From: an uncultured Oscillospiraceae bacterium
GTDB taxonomy: Bacteria > Bacillota > Clostridia > Oscillospirales > Oscillospiraceae
Direction: 5' to 3'
DNA length: 5,371 nt
Assembly (NCBI GenBank): GCA_905234005.1
Contig: CAJOFW010000128.1
Location: forward strand, 2,296 to 7,666
Each line of letters opens with the position of its first letter. The stretch's first letter is position 1. Both the position numbers and the translations under genes were made by a program. The notes below the pieces were generated by a model. That model had not been told where the DNA came from and made no database searches. It saw only the letters and a list, made by a program, of their open reading frames with translations. Positions 1 to 5,033 of the stretch are shown here, piece by piece.

Positions 1-1
1 G

Positions 2-466
2 CTCGAGGACGCCGTGCTCTCCCGGCTGCGGATGCTGCCGCCGGAGGCGTTCGACAACCTGCCGGACGCAACCGAGGGGCTGGGAAACCGCCTGTACAGG
101 GCCGTTCGCGCCGAGGGCAGCGTCGCGGCGATACTGTCCGCCGTCAAGACAAAGCGCTATCCGCTGGCCCGTCTGCGCCGCATGGTGCTCTGCGCCGCGC
201 TCGGCGTGCGGGCGGACACGGGCGGGGCCGTGCCGCCGTATGCGCGGGTGCTGGCCTCGACGGAGCGGGGCCGGGCGCTCCTGCGGCATATGTCCGGCGG
301 CGTCCCGGTCGTGACAAAGCCCGCGTCCGCGCACACGCTGCCGCCGCAGGCACGGGCGATCTTCGAGCTGACGGCGAACGCCCGGGAGCTGTACGTGCTC
401 GGCTATCGCGGCGAATCGGACAGACGAGGCGGCTCCGACTGGCGAACCACGCCGGCGATACTGTAA
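2..466 (+). CDS. tmcAL: tRNA(Met) cytidine acetate ligase (TmcAL), C-terminal part
   Basis: This is the 3' end of a gene that begins left of the window; 154 residues plus a TAA stop are visible. TmcAL (YlbM family) activates acetate with ATP to acetyl-AMP and acetylates the wobble cytidine C34 of elongator tRNA-Met in the cytoplasm. The visible part shows the family's C-terminal signature: a GLGNR stretch, then a VKTKRYPLARLRRM block and a hydrophobic helix ending in LG. After this come the PVVTK segment and a final A-x-ELYVLGY motif. The catalytic nucleotidyltransferase domain with its HxGH motif lies outside, so activity cannot be judged. A GTG at 14-16 is an internal valine codon, since the frame is open to the left edge. 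prfA starts 21 bases after the stop, so the two are probably co-transcribed. The assignment rests on recalled family motifs; a less specific name would be nucleotidyltransferase family protein. Confidence 0.8.
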   Translation, partial: LEDAVLSRLRMLPPEAFDNLPDATEGLGNRLYRAVRAEGSVAAILSAVKTKRYPLARLRRMVLCAALGVRADTGGAVPPYARVLASTERGRALLRHMSGGVPVVTKPASAHTLPPQARAIFELTANARELYVLGYRGESDRRGGSDWRTTPAIL

Positions 467-487
467 TCAAAATCAAATCGGAATCAT
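465..487 (+). repeat. AATC micro-repeat in the spacer before prfA
   Basis: The spacer between the TmcAL stop and the prfA start holds AATCAA twice in tandem (465-470, 471-476), followed by further AATC cores at 476-479 and 482-485. It is AT-rich, in contrast to both genes. The usual purine-rich ribosome binding site is missing here; only a weak CGGA at 479-482 precedes the prfA ATG. It may be simple slippage-derived sequence or an unstructured, A-rich ribosome landing region. Confidence 0.5.
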
Positions 488-1555
488 ATGGACGAAAAGC
501 TATCACAGATCGAGGAAAAATACGAAAAGCTCACGGCGCAGATGGACGCGCCGGAGGTCTACTCCGACGCGCAGCGGTACGCCGGACTTGCCCGGGAGCG
601 CAAGGCGCTCGAGGACGTCGTGGCGGCGTGGCGGGAGGTCAAGGGCCTGAAGGCGGCGATGGACGAGGCCCGTTCGCTCATGGACGCGGAGGACGACCCG
701 GAGCTGCGCGAGCTTGCCCGTGAGGAATACCAGACCGCGCAGAAGGCGCTGCCCGACGCGGAGCTGAACCTGCGCCGGCTGCTGCTGCCCCGTGATCCGA
801 ACGACGACAAAAACGTCATCGTGGAGATCCGCGGCGGCGTGGGCGGCGAGGAGTCGGCCCTGTTCGCGCACAGTCTGTACCGCATGTATACGATGTACGC
901 CGAACGCCGGGGCTGGCGCGTGACCGTCGCCAATTCGAGCGAGACGGCCCTCGGCGGCGTCAGGGAGATCAGCTTCATCATCGAGGGGGAGGGCGCGTAT
1001 TCGCGTCTCAAGTTCGAGAGCGGCGTCCACCGCGTCCAGCGTGTCCCCGAGACGGAGACGCAGGGCCGCGTGCACACGTCCACGGCGACGGTCGCCGTGC
1101 TGCCCGAGCTGGAGGAAACGGAGTTCTCCCTCAACATGGCCGAGCTGCGCATCGACGTGTTCCGGTCGTCCGGCGCGGGCGGACAGAAGGTCAACAAGAC
1201 CGAGACCGCCATCCGCGTGACGCACCTGCCCACGGGCACGGTCGTCGAGTGCCAGGACGAGCGGAGCCAGTACAAGAACAAGGCGCGGGCGCTGTCCATC
1301 CTCGCCTCCCGGCTCGCCGAGGCCGAACGGCAGCGGCAGGCCGACGAGGTCGCCGGCGTGCGCCGGTCGCAGATCGGCATGGGCTTTCGCAACGAGCGCA
1401 TCCGCACGTACAATTTCCCGCAGGGCCGCGTGACCGATCACCGCATCGGCCTCACGCTCTATAAAATCGACAGCGTCATGGACGGCGACCTCGACGAGCT
1501 GATCGACGCCCTCATCACCGCCGACCAGGCCGAAAGGCTGCGGGAAGAAATATAA
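488..1555 (+). CDS. prfA: Peptide chain release factor 1 (RF1)
   Basis: RF1 recognises UAA and UAG in the ribosomal A site and triggers hydrolysis of peptidyl-tRNA. The protein is 355 residues, the normal family length. An N-terminal helical, charged domain covers about residues 1-100. The codon-recognition domain carries the RF1-type PxT tripeptide as PET at 187-189, which separates it from RF2 (SPF). The catalytic GGQ is at 231-233 inside SSGAGGQKVNKTETAIR; Gln233 is the expected target of the methylase PrmC. The conserved RTYNFPQGRVTDHR block is at 306-319. The ATG at 488 fits the family N-terminus and no other in-frame start lies in the spacer, although the ribosome binding site is very weak. 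prmC, a common neighbour of prfA, is not found next to it here. No frameshift or missing key residue is seen. Confidence 0.98.
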   Translation: MDEKLSQIEEKYEKLTAQMDAPEVYSDAQRYAGLARERKALEDVVAAWREVKGLKAAMDEARSLMDAEDDPELRELAREEYQTAQKALPDAELNLRRLLLPRDPNDDKNVIVEIRGGVGGEESALFAHSLYRMYTMYAERRGWRVTVANSSETALGGVREISFIIEGEGAYSRLKFESGVHRVQRVPETETQGRVHTSTATVAVLPELEETEFSLNMAELRIDVFRSSGAGGQKVNKTETAIRVTHLPTGTVVECQDERSQYKNKARALSILASRLAEAERQRQADEVAGVRRSQIGMGFRNERIRTYNFPQGRVTDHRIGLTLYKIDSVMDGDLDELIDALITADQAERLREEI

Positions 1556-1595
1556 AGGAACAGGCGCAAAGGAACAGACACAGAGGAAGAGACAT
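1554..1595 (+). repeat. Three tandem 14-bp Shine-Dalgarno-like units
   Basis: Three units follow one another with a period of exactly 14 bases: AAAGGAACAGGCGC (1554-1567), AAAGGAACAGACAC (1568-1581) and AGAGGAAGAGACAT (1582-1595). Units 1 and 2 share an identical first 10 bases; unit 3 matches that block at 8 of 10. The array begins on the last two bases of the prfA stop and ends on the first two bases of the next start codon. Each unit has an AGGA core able to pair with the 16S 3' end. Only the third is at normal spacing from the ATG. Confidence 0.75.
1583..1587 (+). promoter_or_regulatory. Ribosome binding site of the tsaC-coaE fusion gene
   Basis: GAGGA ends six bases before the ATG at 1594, a normal distance, and supports that start. 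It is the third AGGA-type core in the 14-bp repeat array that fills the spacer. Confidence 0.6.
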
Positions 1596-2799
1596 GAATA
1601 CCGAGATCATCACCGACGATATCGGCCGCGCCGCCGATATCATCCTGTCCGGCGGGCTGGTCGCCGTCCCGACCGAGACCGTGTACGGCCTCGCCGCGAA
1701 CGGCCTCGACCCGGCGGCGGTCGAAAAAATCTACGAGGTCAAGGGCCGCCCCGCCGTCAAGCCGCTGAGCCTCATGGTGCCCGGCGCGGCGTCCGTCGCC
1801 CGTCTGTGCGCGGACGCGCCCCCGGCGGCGTATGCCCTCGCCGAACGGTTCTGGCCGGGGCCGCTCACGATCGTGCTGCGGGCGGGGCCGGATATCCCGC
1901 CCATCGTCCTCGCCGGCGGAAAGACCGTCGGTCTGCGCTGCCCCGCCAGCGACAGGACATTGTCCCTGCTCAAAACGTGCGGCGTGCCCCTCGCCGCCCC
2001 GAGCGCGAACCCGTCGGGGCTTCAAAGCCCGACGTCCGCGGCGGACGTGCTGACGTACTTCGACGGCAGAATCGACGCGGTCATCGACGGCGGCGTGTGC
2101 GCCGTCGGCACCGAGAGCACCGTCGCGGCGCTGACGGACGGCGGCCTTCGCGTGCTGCGCCCCGGCGCCGTCGGGGAGGACGACATCCGCCGCTGCCTCA
2201 TCGACAGCCTCACCGTCGTCGGCGTGACCGGCGGCACCGGCTGCGGCAAGACGACGGCGCTCGAAGCCCTCGCCGCCCACGGCGCTCTCGTCATCGACGC
2301 GGACGCGGTCTACCACGACCTCTGCCGCGACAGCGCCGCGATGCTCGGCGAGATCGAGGCCCGGTTCCCCGGCTCGGTGGAGGACGGCGTATTGCAGCGC
2401 AAAAGACTCGGCGCGGTCGTATTCTCCGACGCGGCGGCGCTCCGCGACCTGCAGGGCATCACCGACCGCTACGTCGACCGCGAGATCGACCGGCGGCTGT
2501 CCGATCACGCCGCCGCCGGGGGACGATACGCCGCCGTCGACGCGATCAGCCTGATCGGCACAAAGCTCGAGACCATCTCCCGCGCGACCGTCGGCATCCT
2601 CGCGCCGGAGGAGACACGCGTCTTGCGGCTCATGGCACGGGAGGGCATCACACGCGAATACGCCCTGCTGCGCATCCGGGCGCAGAAGCCCGACGACTAC
2701 TATATACAGCACTGTGACCGCATTATCGTAAATGACGGCGGCATCGACGATTACCGCCGCCGCTGCGACGAGCTGTTTGCAGAACTATTGGAGGACTAA
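1594..2799 (+). CDS. tsaC-coaE: Fused threonylcarbamoyl-AMP synthase (TsaC/YrdC) and dephospho-CoA kinase (CoaE)
   Basis: A single 401-residue frame holds two enzymes. Residues 1 to about 203 form a YrdC/TsaC domain, which makes threonylcarbamoyl-AMP from threonine, bicarbonate and ATP for tRNA t6A37. Its motifs are VPTETVYGLAANG (25-37), KGRP..KPL (50-58), WPGPLT (87-92), APSANPSG (135-142), GTESTV (172-177) and RPGAV (189-193). Residues from about 207 form a CoaE domain, which phosphorylates dephospho-CoA in the last step of CoA synthesis. It has a P-loop GGTGCGKT (213-220), the DADAVYHDL motif (235-243; the first Asp is the likely catalytic one), and the lid region MAREGI..RIRAQ (347-364). 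The linker is only about ten residues and contains no internal ATG, so separate translation is unlikely. The Sua5 C-terminal domain is absent. The CoaE half lacks the usual HP and PLLxE wording (ITDRYV at 289-294, ISLIGTKL at 318-325). Both domain identities are secure; whether the kinase is active is uncertain. Confidence 0.93.
   Translation: MNTEIITDDIGRAADIILSGGLVAVPTETVYGLAANGLDPAAVEKIYEVKGRPAVKPLSLMVPGAASVARLCADAPPAAYALAERFWPGPLTIVLRAGPDIPPIVLAGGKTVGLRCPASDRTLSLLKTCGVPLAAPSANPSGLQSPTSAADVLTYFDGRIDAVIDGGVCAVGTESTVAALTDGGLRVLRPGAVGEDDIRRCLIDSLTVVGVTGGTGCGKTTALEALAAHGALVIDADAVYHDLCRDSAAMLGEIEARFPGSVEDGVLQRKRLGAVVFSDAAALRDLQGITDRYVDREIDRRLSDHAAAGGRYAAVDAISLIGTKLETISRATVGILAPEETRVLRLMAREGITREYALLRIRAQKPDDYYIQHCDRIIVNDGGIDDYRRRCDELFAELLED
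2790..2794 (+). promoter_or_regulatory. Ribosome binding site of the M18 aminopeptidase gene
   Basis: GGAGG lies inside the last codons of the fusion gene, seven bases before the ATG at 2802. The overlap with the upstream reading frame and the two-base gap between stop and start indicate co-transcription and probable translational coupling. Confidence 0.85.
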
Positions 2800-2801
2800 T
2801 C

Positions 2802-4184
2802 ATGGACGAACTCAAAAAAACCCTTTTCTACCAGCAGAAAAACGGCTACGACGTGATGGACGCCGCCGAACGTGCGGCGCTCGAGGACTACTGCCGGGAT
2901 TATATCGCGTATCTCGACGAGGCCCGTACCGAGCGTGAAGCCGTCCGCGCCGCCGTCCGCCTCGCCGAGGCCGCCGGCTTCCGCCCCCTCGAGGACGGCG
3001 ACGGGCCGATCAAGCCCGGACAGAAGGTATATTATGTAAATCGCGGCAAATCGCTGCTTCTCGCCGTCGGCGGCAGGCGTCCCATGGCGGACGGCTGCGT
3101 CATCGAGGCGGCGCACGTGGACGCGCCGCGGCTCGATTTAAAGCAGGTGCCCCTGTACGAGGACACCGAGCTTGCGTATCTGCGCACGCACTACTACGGC
3201 GGCATCAAGAAATACCAGTGGACGGCGATCCCCCTTGAGCTGCACGGCACGGTGGCGCTGAAGGACGGCTCGACGGTCGACGTCGTGATCGGCCGCGACG
3301 AGAGCGACCCGCAGTTCGTGATCACCGACCTTCTGCCCCACCTCGCGAAGGATCAGGAGAACAAGAAGCTCGGCGCGGCGATCGAGGGAGAGAAGCTCTG
3401 CGTGCTGATCGGCAGCGTGCCCTACGCCGGCGAGGGCGACAACCGGGTCAGGCTCGCGGTGATGAGCCTCTTAAACGACCGGTACGGCATCACCGAGGCC
3501 GATTTCATATCGGCGGAGCTGGAGGTCGTGCCGGCGTTTCCGGTGCGTGAGCTGGGCATCGACCGCAGCATGATCGGCGGCTACGGGCAGGACGACCGCG
3601 TCTGCGCCTACGCGGAGCTTGCCGCGATCCTCGAGACGGAGAACCCGGAGCGCACGGCGGTGTGCATCCTCGCCGACAAGGAGGAGATCGGCTCCGAGGG
3701 CGTGACCGGTATGCGGAGCCGGGCGTTCGAGTACTTCATGGAGAGGCTCATCGGCGGGACGTGCTCCGTGCAGGCGTGCTTCTCGCACAGCTTCTGCGTC
3801 TCGGCGGACGTGACGGCGGCGCTCGATCCCCTCTACGCCGAGGTCAGCGAGAAGCAGAACGCCGCGAAGCTCAATTACGGCGTGGGCTTCTGCAAGTTCA
3901 CCGGCTCCCGGGGCAAGTCCGGCGCCAGCGACGCGCAGGCGGAGCTTGTCGCGTACCTGCGCCGCCTGTGCGACGACGCGGGCGTCGTGTGGCAGATGTG
4001 TGAGCTTGGCAAGGTCGATCAGGGCGGCGGCGGCACGGTCGCGATGTTCATGGCCCAGCGCGATATCGACACGATCGACGCCGGCGTCCCGGTGCTGAGC
4101 ATGCACGCGCCGTTCGAGACGACGTCGAAGCTCGACTGCTACATGACGTACAAGTGCATGAAGGCGGCGTACAACGCGAAATAA
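2802..4184 (+). CDS. apeA: M18 family zinc aminopeptidase (aminopeptidase 1 type)
   Basis: This is a cytoplasmic di-metal exopeptidase that releases N-terminal amino acids from peptides, often with preference for acidic or neutral residues in the family; it would act in late protein turnover. The length, 460 residues, matches the aminopeptidase 1 branch, as does the block AAHVDAPRLDLKQVPLYE followed by HYYGGIKKYQW (130-140). Expected metal ligands and catalytic residues are all present: His105 and Asp107 (HVD), Asp264 in GQDDR, Glu294 (general base) and Glu295 in DKEEIGSEG, Asp336 in SADVTAALDP, and His435 in MHAPFET. No signal peptide is seen. The start has a strong GGAGG site. It follows the fusion gene by two bases. 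The stop is embedded in an 18-bp duplication that supplies a second in-frame TAA. The branch name apeA is from recall of the family and is less certain than M18 membership. Confidence 0.93.
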   Translation: MDELKKTLFYQQKNGYDVMDAAERAALEDYCRDYIAYLDEARTEREAVRAAVRLAEAAGFRPLEDGDGPIKPGQKVYYVNRGKSLLLAVGGRRPMADGCVIEAAHVDAPRLDLKQVPLYEDTELAYLRTHYYGGIKKYQWTAIPLELHGTVALKDGSTVDVVIGRDESDPQFVITDLLPHLAKDQENKKLGAAIEGEKLCVLIGSVPYAGEGDNRVRLAVMSLLNDRYGITEADFISAELEVVPAFPVRELGIDRSMIGGYGQDDRVCAYAELAAILETENPERTAVCILADKEEIGSEGVTGMRSRAFEYFMERLIGGTCSVQACFSHSFCVSADVTAALDPLYAEVSEKQNAAKLNYGVGFCKFTGSRGKSGASDAQAELVAYLRRLCDDAGVVWQMCELGKVDQGGGGTVAMFMAQRDIDTIDAGVPVLSMHAPFETTSKLDCYMTYKCMKAAYNAK

Positions 4185-4205
4185 GCGTTCTGCGCGAAAT
4201 AAGCG
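4175..4205 (+). repeat. 18-bp-period duplication across the aminopeptidase stop codon
   Basis: CGCGAAATAAGCG occurs at 4175-4187 and again at 4193-4205, an 18-base period. The first copy contains the real stop (4182-4184). The second places another TAA (4200-4202) in the same frame, six codons on. The second copy is also the core of a perfect short hairpin, TGCGC-GAAATAA-GCGCA (4191-4207). No T-run follows, so it is not a convincing terminator. Confidence 0.7.
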
Positions 4206-4246
4206 CAATCTGAATATTTGCGGCCCGGCGCGGGGAAACTGTACCG

Positions 4247-4251
4247 GGTGA
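4247..4251 (+). promoter_or_regulatory. Ribosome binding site that favours the ATG start of tepA
   Basis: GGTGA, complementary to the 3' part of the anti-Shine-Dalgarno, ends five bases before ATG 4257. The earlier in-frame candidates are TTG at 4218 with no site upstream, and GTG at 4248, which overlaps this motif. CCCGG at 4224-4228 can pair with CCGGG at 4244-4248 and could partly mask the site. Confidence 0.45.
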
Positions 4252-4256
4252 CGCGA

Positions 4257-4889
4257 ATGGATGAGATCCGGGACATGGGCGCGGCGCAGCCGCCGTCCGA
4301 GATACAGGTGCTGACGATCATCGGCCAGATCGAGGGCCATCAGATCCTCACCGACGACAACAAGACGACAAAATACGAGCACGTATACCCCCTTCTCGCG
4401 GCGGTGGAGGAATCGCCGGACGTGAAGGGGCTGCTCGTGCTTATAAACACCGTCGGCGGCGACATCGAGGCCGGCCTCGGCATCGCGGAGCTGATCGCCG
4501 GCATGAGAAAGCCCACGGCCAGCCTCGTCCTCGGCGGCGGGCACTCGATCGGCGTGCCCCTCGCCGTCGCCGCGAAGCGGAGCCTCATAGCCCCGTCGGC
4601 GGCCATGACGATCCACCCCGTCCGCTTGAACGGCACGGTCATCGGCGCGCAGCAGACGTATGAGTATTTCTCGCGCACACAGGAGCGCATCGTCCGGTTC
4701 GTGACGGACTCCCGCATATCCCGCGAACGGCTCCTCGGCTATATGCTCCGCACCGGGGAGCTGGCAAACGACGTCGGCAGCATCCTCGACGGGGAGGAGG
4801 CCGTGTCCTGCGGCCTCGTGGACGCCGTCGGCACCCTCTCCGACGCGCTCAAATGGCTGCACGAAAACGCGTCGAAGAATGCGAAATAA
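4257..4889 (+). CDS. tepA: TepA, ClpP-like serine protease (translocation-enhancing protein)
   Basis: TepA is a ClpP/crotonase-fold serine peptidase of Firmicutes. The Bacillus subtilis homologue was linked to preprotein translocation and is thought to degrade signal peptides or misfolded exported proteins. From the ATG chosen here the product has 210 residues. Matches to the family include LTIIGQIEGH (19-28), KTTKYEHV (36-43), INTVGGDIEAG (63-73, the ClpP-like oxyanion region), GGGHSIGVP (93-101, nucleophile Ser97), MTIHPVRL (117-124, His120) and a C-terminal ND..ILDGEEAVSCGLVD (171-189), where Asp172 is the likely third triad member. No transmembrane helix is visible. A TTG at 4218 would add 13 residues without family support. 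The gene lies 72 bases after the aminopeptidase stop and is probably the last of this transcription unit. In many Firmicutes tepA neighbours spoIIIE/ftsK; here a promoter and a secreted protein follow instead. Confidence 0.93.
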   Translation: MDEIRDMGAAQPPSEIQVLTIIGQIEGHQILTDDNKTTKYEHVYPLLAAVEESPDVKGLLVLINTVGGDIEAGLGIAELIAGMRKPTASLVLGGGHSIGVPLAVAAKRSLIAPSAAMTIHPVRLNGTVIGAQQTYEYFSRTQERIVRFVTDSRISRERLLGYMLRTGELANDVGSILDGEEAVSCGLVDAVGTLSDALKWLHENASKNAK

Positions 4890-4894
4890 CGCCG

Positions 4895-4908
4895 CGAAAG
4901 CGCTTGCA
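4895..4908 (+). promoter_or_regulatory. cre-like / LacI-family operator box over the -35
   Basis: CGAAAGCGCTTGCA fits the Gram-positive catabolite-responsive element TGWAANCGNTNWCA except at the first and twelfth positions. It is centred on the perfect palindrome AAGCGCTT (4898-4905), the typical core of LacI/GalR-family sites. It overlaps the -35 of the promoter at 4904-4932, a position from which a bound CcpA-type protein would repress. This is a consensus match only; an unrelated LacI-family regulator is equally possible. Confidence 0.4.
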
Positions 4909-4932
4909 TTTAAGTTAATATTGTGATACAAT
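4904..4932 (+). promoter_or_regulatory. Promoter for the secreted acidic protein gene
   Basis: TTGCAT (4904-4909) and TACAAT (4927-4932) are separated by exactly 17 bases, and TGA directly before the -10 makes an extended -10 element. The -10 is five of six to consensus; the -35 keeps only TTG. The surrounding 4903-4940 stretch is clearly AT-rich in an otherwise GC-rich window. Transcription would start near 4939, giving a leader of about 95 bases. An alternative reading is a sporulation sigma-E-like pair, GCATTTA (4906-4912) with GATACAAT (4925-4932), though its spacer of 12 is short. Confidence 0.6.
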
Positions 4933-4933
4933 A
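4919..4933 (+). promoter_or_regulatory. Inverted repeat across the -10
   Basis: TATTGT-GAT-ACAATA is a perfect six-base inverted repeat with a three-base centre, covering the -10 hexamer. It could be an operator for a dimeric repressor that blocks RNA polymerase. In AT-rich promoter sequence a dyad of this size can also arise by chance; I do not recognise it as the site of a particular regulator. Confidence 0.3.
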
Positions 4934-4944
4934 ATTTGACCCAG

Positions 4945-4981
4945 GAAACGGCAGCCGTCCGGCCGGACGGCGCGGTTTCTT
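4945..4981 (+). terminator. Strong leader hairpin, probable terminator or attenuator
   Basis: GAAAC (4945-4949) pairs with GTTTC (4975-4979). Inside, after one G-G mismatch and a bulged A, a GC-rich stem is built on the 16-base perfect palindrome CCGTCCGGCCGGACGG (4955-4970), giving about 14 pairs in all with a four-base loop. The descending arm runs into TTTCTT (4976-4981), so the A-run and T-run pair as in many intrinsic terminators. It may end read-through from tepA. Because it lies downstream of the predicted start near 4939, it may also act within the leader of the next gene. The T-run is short, so termination is not certain. Confidence 0.55.
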
Positions 4982-5018
4982 CGACGAATGCAGGCAATAC
5001 CGCCCGTAACAGGCGATT

Positions 5019-5023
5019 GGAGG
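5019..5023 (+). promoter_or_regulatory. Ribosome binding site of the secreted protein gene
   Basis: GGAGG stands ten bases before ATG 5034, at the long end of normal spacing. It is the only purine-rich site in the leader and fixes the start. Upstream, CGCC (5001-5004) and GGCG (5012-5015) can form a small stem that leaves the site exposed. Confidence 0.7.
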
Positions 5024-5033
5024 ATTTGAAATC

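Noticed and set aside
2190..2240. The TsaC-CoaE junction as a frameshift or hidden pair of genes
   Set aside because: Both domains are in the same frame with intact motifs on both sides and no stop, internal ATG or ribosome binding site between them, so a genuine fusion is the simplest reading.
1459..2712. Long minus-strand frame opposite the fusion gene, and the 1806-2717 plus-strand frame within it
   Set aside because: Both are low-complexity, Arg- or Asp-heavy frames with no domain; the TsaC and CoaE motifs are in the other frame.
4218..4256. TTG 4218 or GTG 4248 as the tepA start
   Set aside because: No ribosome binding site precedes TTG 4218, the extra residues do not resemble the family N-terminus, and GTG 4248 overlaps the GGTGA site that serves ATG 4257.
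4939..5033. A known metabolite riboswitch in the leader of the secreted protein gene
   Set aside because: I compared it by eye with c-di-GMP, fluoride and guanidine riboswitch cores from memory and saw no matching conserved core; only hairpins are supported.
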